Positions 21,762 through 32,751 of a stretch of 64,000 nt of DNA are shown one piece after another. Within the stretch, counting starts at the first letter, position 1; every line of letters begins with the position of its first letter. The position numbers and the translations under genes were made by a program. Under the pieces are notes generated by a model. It ran no database searches and was not told the origin of the DNA. It saw only the letters and a program-made list of their open reading frames with translations. This DNA is from an uncultured Bacteroidales bacterium (lineage in GTDB: Bacteria > Bacteroidota > Bacteroidia > Bacteroidales > JAUNSR01), in assembly GCA_947074105.1 (NCBI GenBank), contig CAMTON010000001.1, positions 1-64,000 of the forward strand, written 5' to 3'.

Positions 21762-21850
21762 TATCAGTAATATTATATATTTAAAGTAAAGATGCTATTT
21801 TGGATCTTTTTAAAAGAAATTTCAAATCATAATTCTTTATGATAAGATTA

Positions 21851-21888
21851 AAAAGCGCTGCTTTTTATCATAAACAGCGCTTTTTTAT
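21851..21888 (+). terminator. Terminator after Spy-like paralog 2
   Basis: AAAAGCGCTG...CAGCGCTTTTTT. Confidence 0.8.
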
Positions 21889-22028
21889 AAGAAACTTCAT
21901 TTTACCATTAAACTTTTCCTTTATATATCAGTCTTAATAACAGAAACTTACTTATAAATAAGACGATTATCCGAAAAGGAAAAACTTAATCAAAAAAAAT
22001 ATTTTAACTACAAAAAAATTACACACTT

Positions 22029-22529
22029 ATGAAAACAAAATTACTTCTTTCAGCTTTAGCAATTGCATTTACAATGGGTATCTCAGCTCAGGACGCAACA
22101 ACAACAACTAAGTCAAGACAGAATGTAAAGGCTAAAGAAAAAACAGAACAGACAGATAACACAAGAAAGCAACCTGAATTTCCTTCACAGGAAATGATCA
22201 AAGAGCTTAAACTTACTGATAAACAAGTAAAAGAGATGCAGGCAGTAAGAAAAGAGCAGAGAGAGACAATGGAAAAAGCCAGAAAAGAACGTGATAATAA
22301 CAATCAGTCTGAAAGACCTGACAGAGAAGAGATGCGTAAAGAAATGGAAAAACTAAGAACTGAAACAGAAGCTAAATACAAAAAGATTCTTTCAGAAGAA
22401 CAGTATAAAAAATTCCAGGAAATTCAGGAAAAGGAAAGAAAAGAAAGACGTGACAGACCACAGGGCGAACGACGCGGTAACGGTGAAGGACGCGGTCAAA
22501 GAGGTGAAGGAGGCAATCGAAACAACTAA
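22029..22529 (+). CDS. Spy/CpxP-like periplasmic protein, paralog 3, with Arg/Gly-rich tail
   Basis: MKTKLLLSALAIAFTMGISAQ; LTDKQVKEMQAV...LSEEQYKKFQEI; C-terminal RRGNGEGRGQRGEGGNRNN. Confidence 0.75.
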   Translation: MKTKLLLSALAIAFTMGISAQDATTTTKSRQNVKAKEKTEQTDNTRKQPEFPSQEMIKELKLTDKQVKEMQAVRKEQRETMEKARKERDNNNQSERPDREEMRKEMEKLRTETEAKYKKILSEEQYKKFQEIQEKERKERRDRPQGERRGNGEGRGQRGEGGNRNN

Positions 22530-22600
22530 ACCAAAGTCAGACAATAATATAATTCTCTACTAACTGACTTTTTCATAATTATCAATATAATTCAAAACAC

Positions 22601-22635
22601 AAAAAGCGCTATGGTTTTACTCATAGCGCTTTTTG
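22601..22635. terminator. Bidirectional terminator between convergent genes
   Basis: AAAAAGCGCTATG...CATAGCGCTTTTT. Confidence 0.82.
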
Positions 22636-22657
22636 TTTTATAATAACTTTAAGTTTA

Positions 22658-23083
22658 TTATTCTTCTGTAGTTTCAACTTCTTCAGCATCTTTGCCTACA
22701 GAGAAGTCTGTTATTCCGGCTTCAATCAAAAGATTATACCATGAGATAAGTTTCTTGATATCGCTTGGATAAACTCTTTCTCTGTCGAAATTTGGAAGAA
22801 CCTGAGCAAACCATTTTCTCAAGTCTTCTGCTGTTGCTTTACCTGAAACTTTTGCAACTTCACCATTTTCAAGTTCTTTTACTGATTTAAGAACTTCTGA
22901 AAGAGGAGTTTCTCCTTCATCTGTAAACATTGCGATATCAGCAAGAGAAATAACTTTATCGTGAGAATAAGCCGGTATACGTTTTCCGGTTGTAAGATTT
23001 TCAACGATAAGCATATTTCTTCCTCTTGAAACAAGTTTAAACAATCCCGGTTTTCCGGAAATTGATAAGATATTATTCAGCAT
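22658..23083 (-). CDS. DUF5606-like conserved Bacteroidota protein
   Basis: MLNNILSISGKPGLFKLVSRGRNMLIVENLTTGKRIPAYSHDKVISLADIAMFT. Confidence 0.8.
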   Translation of the reverse strand: MLNNILSISGKPGLFKLVSRGRNMLIVENLTTGKRIPAYSHDKVISLADIAMFTDEGETPLSEVLKSVKELENGEVAKVSGKATAEDLRKWFAQVLPNFDRERVYPSDIKKLISWYNLLIEAGITDFSVGKDAEEVETTEE

Positions 23084-23122
23084 ACTATTATTTTTTAACT
23101 AATGTTATTTTTATTCGGTGCG

Positions 23123-23154
23123 CAAATGTAACACTCAACATTTAATGTAACAAA
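23123..23154 (-). promoter_or_regulatory. Bacteroidota-type promoter (-33 TTTG, N20, -7 TACATTTG)
   Basis: Minus strand TTTG-TTACATTAAATGTTGAGTGT-TACATTTG, about 40 bp upstream of the 23083 start codon. Confidence 0.7.
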
Positions 23155-23243
23155 TAAAGTAACTCAAATTATAACAGCAATGTTTTATCAAAACATTTGT
23201 TTTTGCCTAAATTAAATTTACTTTATCAAATGTTAAGTATAAT

Positions 23244-23828
23244 TTATATTGTACTTATTTTTTTCAATATATAATCTATCTGTTCAAGAAGTGATTCTCT
23301 CTCATTATTATATATGATATAATCGCTTTTTTCATCTTTCAGTTCCTGCGACATCTGTGAATTTATTCTTTCTCGTACCTTCTGCAAGGAGCATTTTTCA
23401 CGATTCATTACTCTTCTGATTCGTAGCTCCTCATCTGCCGAAACTGAGATAATCTTATCAAGATGTTTGTCAATACCTGATTCATAAAGTATCGCACTCT
23501 CGATAAAACATATCCTGCTTTTTTGTCGTGCCGACCATTCCTTAAAGTCGTTTAAAACAAGCGGATGAATAAAAGCATTGATTTTTTTAAGATAAACAGG
23601 ATTCCCGAATATTTTCCCGGCAAGGTATTCTTTATTTAAGACACTGCCTGAATATACCTCCTCGCCGAATTCTCCAATAAGAAACTCTCTTACTGCAGCT
23701 GATTCGGCCATTATCTTTTTAGCCATGAGGTCAGTATTATAAACCTTATATCCCATAGCTTCCAGCATCCCGGATATAAAGCTCTTTCCGGCTCCTATTC
23801 CGCCGGTAATTCCGATATTTAAAGACAT
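23244..23828 (-). CDS. coaE: Dephospho-CoA kinase
   Basis: IGITGGIGAGKSFISGMLEAMGYKVYNTDLMAKKIM. Confidence 0.95.
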   Translation of the reverse strand: MSLNIGITGGIGAGKSFISGMLEAMGYKVYNTDLMAKKIMAESAAVREFLIGEFGEEVYSGSVLNKEYLAGKIFGNPVYLKKINAFIHPLVLNDFKEWSARQKSRICFIESAILYESGIDKHLDKIISVSADEELRIRRVMNREKCSLQKVRERINSQMSQELKDEKSDYIIYNNERESLLEQIDYILKKISTI

Positions 23829-23843
23829 AATACGACTTATCGT

Positions 23844-24848
23844 TTATTTGATTTCTATAATATATTCAATACTGTCTGGAGTAAGCCTTACGTTATTGAT
23901 ATGCTTAGGATGAGACGACAAAGACAAAGGAACGCGCTGACCGCCTGCGTTTTTTATTTCCTGATAATCTACCACAACTTTGAAAGAATCTGCCACAGCA
24001 AATTTAAAATCGCTGAGACCGACAAAAAAACTCACCTGAATGTTTGAAGGAAACGTGCGGAGATTTAATGTATCAGGCAGATTGATCACTTCAATAGGTA
24101 AAGAAACTCTCTTTTCTGTATACTCTTCAATAGGAACATATAGTGAAACATTGGACGGTATTATTGTTGTTCCTTTTATCTTCTGTACACCGACCGTCTT
24201 TGTAAGATCATCCGCTATATCAGTTATATGAAGAGAATCTGTATAAACATAATCTATATCATCTATTACCGCCTGAGAGGCATATACCTCAACCGAATCC
24301 GGAGAGATTGAAATTTTACCGTCAGCTATTCTCGACTGCACACGAGGTCTTATTTCTCCTTTTATTCTTACCGGCACTTTTTTATTAACCCGGGTCGTAT
24401 AAGACATATTCATCTGTTGTGGAGAAAAACTCAGAATTGAAGATGAGAGTTTAAGCTGTTTTTTTAATGAAGACAGCAAAAGAGCTTCATTAACGACATA
24501 TTTTCCGTTCTGATTATTAAGAACACTGAAATCAACTTCTATAGGAGAAAACTTCTTATTCATGGAGTAACTAAGAAGAATAAGCCCCTTGTCTTTAATT
24601 CGCACTTTGATATCTTCCGGGACATTTTCATCAAGCACCACGCTTCCCGGAATATTACTGAATTTCAGCGGAATAGAATAACTCTTTTCCGATTCTTCAT
24701 TCATGGACTGAAGAATCCAGAATAAGAAGGATAGCACAATAAAGAAGAAGAAGGTCAACAACTCTTTGTTCCTGTTGGCTCCAAAAAGTAATCTGACCTT
24801 CTTCTCAAAATATCTTAATGATGTCCGTGTTATATTTCGTTTCACCAC
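23844..24848 (-). CDS. YbbR-like domain protein
   Basis: Single N-terminal TM helix and repeated YbbR-like beta segments; located between coaE and yajC. Confidence 0.8.
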   Translation of the reverse strand: MVKRNITRTSLRYFEKKVRLLFGANRNKELLTFFFFIVLSFLFWILQSMNEESEKSYSIPLKFSNIPGSVVLDENVPEDIKVRIKDKGLILLSYSMNKKFSPIEVDFSVLNNQNGKYVVNEALLLSSLKKQLKLSSSILSFSPQQMNMSYTTRVNKKVPVRIKGEIRPRVQSRIADGKISISPDSVEVYASQAVIDDIDYVYTDSLHITDIADDLTKTVGVQKIKGTTIIPSNVSLYVPIEEYTEKRVSLPIEVINLPDTLNLRTFPSNIQVSFFVGLSDFKFAVADSFKVVVDYQEIKNAGGQRVPLSLSSHPKHINNVRLTPDSIEYIIEIK

Positions 24849-24864
24849 AAAGAATTATGTTAAA

Positions 24865-25182
24865 TTATTTTTGTTGATTTTGTTGAGAGTCTCCTGCGTT
24901 CTGATAAACAGAATCTTTAGAAATTCTGATAGTCACGCTTTCTGAAACAGAAACGATGAACGAATCTTCTCTTACCTCTTTAATTCTACCGTAGATACCT
25001 CCGGCTGTAATGATCTTATCACCCGGTTTTAAAGCTTCTCTGAATTTTTTGATTTCTTTCTGACGTTTTGTCTGCGGACGAATCATAAAGAAGTAAAAAA
25101 TTGCAACAATCGCGATGATAAATACGATATTTATCATTCCTCCATTAGCGGGAACCTGCAAAAATAGATTACTTAAATACAT
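24865..25182 (-). CDS. yajC: Preprotein translocase subunit YajC
   Basis: IVAIFYFFMIRPQTKRQKEIKKFREALKPGDKIITAGGIYGRIKEV. Confidence 0.95.
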   Translation of the reverse strand: MYLSNLFLQVPANGGMINIVFIIAIVAIFYFFMIRPQTKRQKEIKKFREALKPGDKIITAGGIYGRIKEVREDSFIVSVSESVTIRISKDSVYQNAGDSQQNQQK

Positions 25183-25302
25183 AATTATTATTTGTTATAT
25201 TAAACTTTGACTTTTTTATCAATAAAGACAAATATACCCATCTTTTCTTATTATTCGTGAATTTTAAGAAAAAAAAGAGCTTTATTCATATTTCTAACAA
25301 AA

Positions 25303-26223
25303 TTATGGCTTATTAAGTTCACCGCTTTTTTTCATCTGTGAAACTATTGAATCAAGAATTCCATTGATGAATTTTCCGCTTTTAGGAGTACTGTAGCTTT
25401 TAGCTATTTCGATATATTCGTTAAGTGAAACTTTAACCGGAATAGATTCAAAACTTGTGATTTCGGCAAGAGCAACGATCATTATCACGATATCCATGAA
25501 CGCGATTCTTTCAAGCTCCCAGTTTTTGGCATTCTCATCGATAAGTTTTCTGAAATCCTCCGCTTTAAGTACTGAATTTCTGAAAAGAGTTTTCGCAAAC
25601 TGTATATCAGAATTATCCTTATACATAGGAAGAAGTTCATTTGTTCCACCTTCGGCAGTAAATCGTCTGATAGTCTTCATAACGAAAGTTCCGATGGTTT
25701 CAAGATCATCATTCCAATAAAGACTCTGATCTTCAAGAATATCGGAAAGCAGTTCATTGTTAAGAATAATATCTTTCATTGCGCTTCTCCAGAATTCTTT
25801 GTCAGAATCATATCCCGCCTCAGTCTCGCTGATATATTTAGCATACAATTCTGAAGCAGTAATCTCTTCAAGAAGCTTTTTTACCAGGCTCTGATGGTTA
25901 ACCCATGACAGCTTCTGAGCTGTAATATACTCATCAAGCTGAACGTTATTCCTCAGGGATTCAATAAAAAGATTGTCAGCAAGTCTCATATTAGGATTCA
26001 AATCCTCCTGAGTCGGCATGTACTTCCCTTTTGCGTTTTCGATTTTAAGTTTCTGAGCATCTGTAAGCTCTATCATCAGCAAAAGAAGATAATGATAAAG
26101 ATCATATGCTTTGTCCATTGAAAAGAATAATTCTTTCTCAGAATTTACTAAATCCTTATCACCCTTTAAATATGAATAAACTATCTGTACGACTTTTATT
26201 CTTATTAGAATTCTATTAACCAT
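25303..26223 (-). CDS. nusB: Transcription antitermination factor NusB
   Basis: RILIRIKVVQIVYSYL N-terminus; AFMDIVIMIVALAEITSFESIPVKVSLNEYIEIAKSYSTPKSGKFINGILD C-terminal core. Confidence 0.93.
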   Translation of the reverse strand: MVNRILIRIKVVQIVYSYLKGDKDLVNSEKELFFSMDKAYDLYHYLLLLMIELTDAQKLKIENAKGKYMPTQEDLNPNMRLADNLFIESLRNNVQLDEYITAQKLSWVNHQSLVKKLLEEITASELYAKYISETEAGYDSDKEFWRSAMKDIILNNELLSDILEDQSLYWNDDLETIGTFVMKTIRRFTAEGGTNELLPMYKDNSDIQFAKTLFRNSVLKAEDFRKLIDENAKNWELERIAFMDIVIMIVALAEITSFESIPVKVSLNEYIEIAKSYSTPKSGKFINGILDSIVSQMKKSGELNKP

Positions 26224-26413
26224 TGTTTTTTATGTAATCTATTTATTTAGCTTGCAAATTTAGCCCTTTTTTGGTGCATATAAAACCTTCTTCATTCTTT
26301 TTCCAAAATAATTTGCATATCTCGTAATTTTTTATCTATTTTTACAGAAGATATATTTATAACTCTTAAATAGCCAAAAAAATTTATATTTAACTAAGAA
26401 TTTTTAATACATC

Positions 26414-26761
26414 ATGGAAGATAATAAGAGAAAGGAATTAAACAGTGGAAAAGAAAAAGATATATTCTTTTCAAAGGTGATTAAAGCGGGTAAAAGAATA
26501 TATTATCTTGATGTCAAGAAGAACCGCAACGGAGAATTATTCTTAGCTATCACAGAAAGCAAAAGAGTAAACTCTACTGATCAGGACAGCGAAAACGGAG
26601 TAATCTTTGAAAAACATAAAGTTTTTCTTTACAAAGAAGATTTCGATAAGTTTACTAACGGAATCACTGAAGTAATCGGTTATATCCGCGCAGCTCAACA
26701 AGAAACCAATTCTGTTGAAGATGAATCTAAAAAACAAATCAGTAATACTAAGACGTTATAA
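26414..26761 (+). CDS. PUR-alpha-like DUF3276 family protein
   Basis: FFSKVIKAGKRIYYLDVKKNRNGELFLAITESKR...KHKVFLYKEDFDKFTNGITEVIGYI. Confidence 0.88.
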   Translation: MEDNKRKELNSGKEKDIFFSKVIKAGKRIYYLDVKKNRNGELFLAITESKRVNSTDQDSENGVIFEKHKVFLYKEDFDKFTNGITEVIGYIRAAQQETNSVEDESKKQISNTKTL

Positions 26762-26870
26762 TACTGATATCTTATAAGGCTCTGAGAGCATAAAGATTAA
26801 TTTATTATCGGATTACTACGATTAAACAATTTTACCTTTAAGAGTACAACAGAATTTAAATTCTTATTTT

Positions 26871-26909
26871 AAATAAAAAAAGCGATGAATATTCATCGCT
26901 TTTTTTGTG
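26871..26909. terminator. Bidirectional terminator with perfect 20-bp palindrome
   Basis: A-tract AGCGATGAATATTCATCGCT T-tract between convergent genes. Confidence 0.85.
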
Positions 26910-26923
26910 TATGTATATCTTAA

Positions 26924-28582
<1,659 letters not shown>

Positions 28583-28609
28583 TTAAATGTTTTATTATTC
28601 ACGTTAAAA

Positions 28610-28879
28610 TCAGATAATAGCCAATACGTCAGACTGACGCATTATCAGGTATTTTTCACCTTCGAAATCCAATTCCGTTCCGGCATATTTACCAAAAAGA
28701 ACTGTATCCCCTTCTTTCAAAATCATTTCTTCATCTTTGGTTCCATTACCAACAGCCACAACTTCACCCTGTAAAGGTTTTTCTTTTGCTGAATCAGGGA
28801 TTATGATTCCTCCAATTGTTTTTTCTTCGGCAGCCATAGGCTTGATAAGAACTCTGTCTGCTAATGGTTTAATTTTCAT
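28610..28879 (-). CDS. groES: Co-chaperonin GroES
   Basis: [46 protein letters not shown]. Confidence 0.99.
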   Translation of the reverse strand: MKIKPLADRVLIKPMAAEEKTIGGIIIPDSAKEKPLQGEVVAVGNGTKDEEMILKEGDTVLFGKYAGTELDFEGEKYLIMRQSDVLAII

Positions 28880-29181
28880 ATCTATTATTTTTAGTTAGTT
28901 TATATTGTTGTAAATATATTCTCAAAAAATGCACACTATTGCTTAAACAAACTTTATGCCAAAGTTTATTTTCAGCTTTATAGATTTATTTAGTCATTTA
29001 TGGCATAAAAATGATAAAAATACTGACAAGATTACATTCTCAATGACATAGACTACAACAATACTCACCTGTTATAGTTCGACGATAAATCTTCATATTT
29101 ACATTATCTATAATAATTTTAAGATCCGTTTATAGAATAAATATTCAATTATGTAAAAATAGTATTTCTTTTTGGGTTCAC

Positions 29182-29280
29182 CATAAAGTTGCAACAAGAC
29201 AACCGTACAGTGGTAATATTACAACCGTACGGTGGCAATATGGAAAGTGTACGATGACAATATGACAACTGTACAGTTTC
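29182..29280. repeat. Array B: 22-bp period doubly palindromic intergenic repeat (degenerate unit, 3 units, partial)
   Basis: CATAAAGTTGCAACAAGACAAC / CGTACAGTGGTAATATTACAAC / CGTACGGTGGCAATATGGAAAG / TGTACGATGACAATATGACAAC / TGTACAGTTTC, unit starts 29182, 29204, 29226, 29248, 29270. Confidence 0.92.
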
Positions 29281-29328
29281 ACGAAACGTGACTCAGGTAA
29301 ACAAAATCCCCGGTTACGGACATAAAAA

Positions 29329-29355
29329 ATGGAATTAAACTATATTTAATTCCAT
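29329..29355 (-). terminator. Terminator of the 29378..30307 lipoprotein gene
   Basis: ATGGAATTAAA-CTATA-TTTAATTCCAT then T-tract on the minus strand. Confidence 0.8.
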
Positions 29356-29377
29356 GAGCCAATAATAACTTATATGA

Positions 29378-30307
29378 TTATATGTCAGGCAGTTTTTTCG
29401 AAATGAAAGCCATATATTCACTTCCGTTATAAATATCATCGTTCATAACGAACTGAAGTATAAGTTCCAGATCGAAATCGAGCCGAAATGTGGCATCTGT
29501 TGCCTTTTTATTGAAATTTGTTTCAAAATTAAATTTTATGGTATCACCGGCAGCAAACATATCCTTCGTTACCCATCCATTATCCTCTCCTATTTTCTTA
29601 TCATTTATATCATAATAGACTATTACATATTTAAGGTCGGGAAGAGTGAATTCAGAATTATTGATAACAGTGGCACAGCCTTTGGCACTGTTGAAATCTT
29701 TTGCCAGAAGAGTCTTATCAGTAACTACTATACTGTTTTCCATATCATTGTGCATCTTCTTTGAAAAATAGAACAACAGGTCTTTGGCAACTCTTAGACG
29801 ATGAACGGCCTGCTGGTCTGTCAGTATAAGTTTATCGTTTATGCATCCCGTATTCTGAGCAAAAAGATAATGCGGATAATTCTTCCATGAGCACAGACCG
29901 TAACTGTCTGTAATATAAAAACCTGTATTATTATTGATATTTACACTTACGGCATTATAGTCGTCGGGATATATAAAAAGAATTACTTCTTTTATTACAA
30001 GGTCGCGAGAGTCATTCATATAGAAGTTAGAGGCATGCACAAGATAACCGTTTTCAGCCAGGGGATTGATATTCTCAATCACAAATGTGTCGCAAGCATA
30101 AAACACTTCTATATTATCGATATCAGGATAATAGATTCTCATGGCTTCCATGTCCTGACTCTGCAAGGCACCCAGAAAGTTTTGCGCAGTAGTGTGCGCC
30201 ATATTCTCTTTCTGAGAACTGCAGGAGTAAAATCCTGCTGTAAAAATTATTAAGATTAAAAAGATGATATTTATTTTCCATCTCCCCTCTGATCCTGCTT
30301 TTCTCAT
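29378..30307 (-). CDS. Hypothetical lipoprotein
   Basis: Hydrophobic N-terminus IIFLILIIFTAGFYSC|SSQKEN lipobox. Confidence 0.75.
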   Translation of the reverse strand: MRKAGSEGRWKINIIFLILIIFTAGFYSCSSQKENMAHTTAQNFLGALQSQDMEAMRIYYPDIDNIEVFYACDTFVIENINPLAENGYLVHASNFYMNDSRDLVIKEVILFIYPDDYNAVSVNINNNTGFYITDSYGLCSWKNYPHYLFAQNTGCINDKLILTDQQAVHRLRVAKDLLFYFSKKMHNDMENSIVVTDKTLLAKDFNSAKGCATVINNSEFTLPDLKYVIVYYDINDKKIGEDNGWVTKDMFAAGDTIKFNFETNFNKKATDATFRLDFDLELILQFVMNDDIYNGSEYMAFISKKLPDI

Positions 30308-30457
30308 TTACTATACTTTTCCTTTTCAGTCAATATTATATCCGGGAAATTGCATACAGAGCTCTCTCCCTTTGGAATTAAAACATTAAATAAAGGATAT
30401 TGTTTTGCCCGATCTTAATATTGGAGCTATTTATAAGAGGTTAATAAGAATAGATAA

Positions 30458-31309
30458 TCAGCCGGGTGTAGGAGTTTGCGAATTTTTGTTTTTTTCCTCT
30501 TCTTCTTTTATTTTTTTCGCGTTCTCCTGCTGGAGCTTATTCAACAGAGCACTAGACAGGATACCGGTCGGAAGCATAAGCGTCACGATACCGATCACCG
30601 CGATAAAGCCGGCAAGGAACTTACCCAGAGGTGTAATCGGAACAACATCACCGTAGCCGACAGTTGTGTAAGTAATGATTGACCACCAGAAGCCCTCACC
30701 TACATTAGTGAATTTTTCCGGTTGAGCTCCTCTTTCAATGTAGTATATAAGTATACCGGAGAAGCTGACAATGATAGAAGACAACATTATAGCTATTAAA
30801 AGCTCATACCTTACAGCTCTGACGACATCTTTTATCATTCTGTATGTATGGGAATAGCGTAGCAATTTAAAAATAAGTACGACACGGCCCAGGTCAATAA
30901 GATCTCTGACGAAAAAGTCATCAGAGAAAAATGACGCTACAAAGGGAGATATGGATATAAGATCGACAATACCCAGAAAAGAAACAAAATATAATACACG
31001 GGCACGTAAACGGTAATGCTTTTTTGTCTCTTCTTCCCTTGGATCAAAATCACAAATGGCCGGTGCGGAAATCAGTCTTAATATATATTCAAGAGTAAAA
31101 ATCAGTGCTGAAATAAAACTGATCGTATACAATATAGGGTCGTATCTGTGAAGATTGGTAATACTGTTGAGTACGACGGCTCCTACATCTATAATTATAA
31201 GAAAAGTAAGTGATCCTCTAAACCATGTAGTATTTAGAAATTCAAGTATTCTTAAATCTCTCTCATCCATTTTATCCTTTGGAAGGAATCCGCAACTGTT
31301 ATTATCCAT
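30458..31309 (-). CDS. Voltage-gated potassium channel-like ion transporter
   Basis: Selectivity filter YTTVGYGDVVPITPLGK; S4-like FFVRDLIDLGRVVLIFKLLRYSHTYRMI. Confidence 0.92.
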   Translation of the reverse strand: MDNNSCGFLPKDKMDERDLRILEFLNTTWFRGSLTFLIIIDVGAVVLNSITNLHRYDPILYTISFISALIFTLEYILRLISAPAICDFDPREEETKKHYRLRARVLYFVSFLGIVDLISISPFVASFFSDDFFVRDLIDLGRVVLIFKLLRYSHTYRMIKDVVRAVRYELLIAIMLSSIIVSFSGILIYYIERGAQPEKFTNVGEGFWWSIITYTTVGYGDVVPITPLGKFLAGFIAVIGIVTLMLPTGILSSALLNKLQQENAKKIKEEEEKNKNSQTPTPG

Positions 31310-31425
31310 AATAATCGCTTTTAATCAACACTATACATTTAAATTCAACGTTCACCAAATTATAAGTGCTCTATCTTATTCATTTCGGGTCATTGATTAT
31401 TCGCAGATATTTTTCAGCAATCAGC

Positions 31426-32700
31426 TCAGAAGCTATATTTTATTATAGTGGAAACCCTGTTGCTGTGACCTTTTTCCTTTGAATAGTTTACACGTTCGCC
31501 ATACAGATACTCGATACCCCAGATACAGGATGGCAGTATTTTCCATATCAGATTAGCACATACGTTAAACCCATAATTATAAAAATCATCGCGTGGTTTT
31601 GTTGAAATTCCGTCAAAATAATCAGGTAAATTAACCCTTATATATCCGCCGCTTATACCACTATAAAGTTTTTTAGTATAGTCAATTTTAAATCCGGCAT
31701 AAAGTGCTACAGTTTCGGGAGCAAACATCTTTCCTGATTTATCTTTTGACACAAGTGCAAGACCTGAATTCGATATGTCTACAATATATGAGCTGATACC
31801 CTTACCGTAACTGGCATTCGCAAGCAGTTCCAGAGCCGGAAATAAGGCAGCATGACCACTCAGTTTAAAACCGTAGCCAAGTCTGGATCTGAAATCATTG
31901 TCAATAAGATCCTTATATGCCATATTACGAAGTATGGCTGAGGCTCTTATATGAACCGGTTTAGTGTCATATTCTATGTAAAACGGAATATCCGGCATTA
32001 TAATCGGTGCACTGCTGTTTTCTGAGCCATATGAAGCCGAATAAGTGGGATATTCAATACTCAGAGAGCTTTTTATGGTTTTGGTGATACTAAGTTCATA
32101 TTTTATAAGAGGATTTCTCTGTGCTCCTGAGGCAGAGCTGAGGTTCTGATCAAGTGCCGGTGCCAGAGAACGAAGGTCTACAAAATTGCTTTTAGTCTGT
32201 CCTATGGTAAGACCTACGAATGAGACATAAGCCTGACGCAGACGAAAGGCATTGCCCGATCCCATGAAATCGCCTTCAACATATGTTGTAAACATTCCCA
32301 GTGATTTGGTGTCTATCATCATCTTTGCAAATATCCTGCTCGAATTGGCATTCATCTGCAGTTTATTGCGCGGATTGCCTTTATTGGGGACATAGATATC
32401 AGCCGTGAAAAAACTGGCACTATTACATACTCCTCCAAAATCATAAGAACAGTTGAACATCACATAACCTCCGAGTCCAAAAATAACATTGCTATTTTTG
32501 GAAGCAAGGATAAAATTGGGTACACCGGGAGAATGCAGCAGATTACTGTTGATATTATGAAAATATTTTCCGAATTCCGATTCTTCGTTATTCAGGAAAT
32601 AGATTCTCGCGGTATTTAAATCCTTTTGCTGGGAATATATTTCCGCTGTCGGAAATATAAATCCCAGCAAAAGAAAAATTATAATTTTATTTTTATTCAT
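31426..32700 (-). CDS. DcaP/porin-like outer membrane beta-barrel protein
   Basis: Signal peptide; VIFGLGGYVMFNCSYDFGG, FRLRQAYVSFVGLTIGQTKSNF; terminal aromatic F. Confidence 0.75.
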   Translation of the reverse strand: MNKNKIIIFLLLGFIFPTAEIYSQQKDLNTARIYFLNNEESEFGKYFHNINSNLLHSPGVPNFILASKNSNVIFGLGGYVMFNCSYDFGGVCNSASFFTADIYVPNKGNPRNKLQMNANSSRIFAKMMIDTKSLGMFTTYVEGDFMGSGNAFRLRQAYVSFVGLTIGQTKSNFVDLRSLAPALDQNLSSASGAQRNPLIKYELSITKTIKSSLSIEYPTYSASYGSENSSAPIIMPDIPFYIEYDTKPVHIRASAILRNMAYKDLIDNDFRSRLGYGFKLSGHAALFPALELLANASYGKGISSYIVDISNSGLALVSKDKSGKMFAPETVALYAGFKIDYTKKLYSGISGGYIRVNLPDYFDGISTKPRDDFYNYGFNVCANLIWKILPSCIWGIEYLYGERVNYSKEKGHSNRVSTIIKYSF

Positions 32701-32751
32701 ATTTTAAAAAGTATTGATTATCAATTACTTTTTAAACTATCGGAGTAAACA

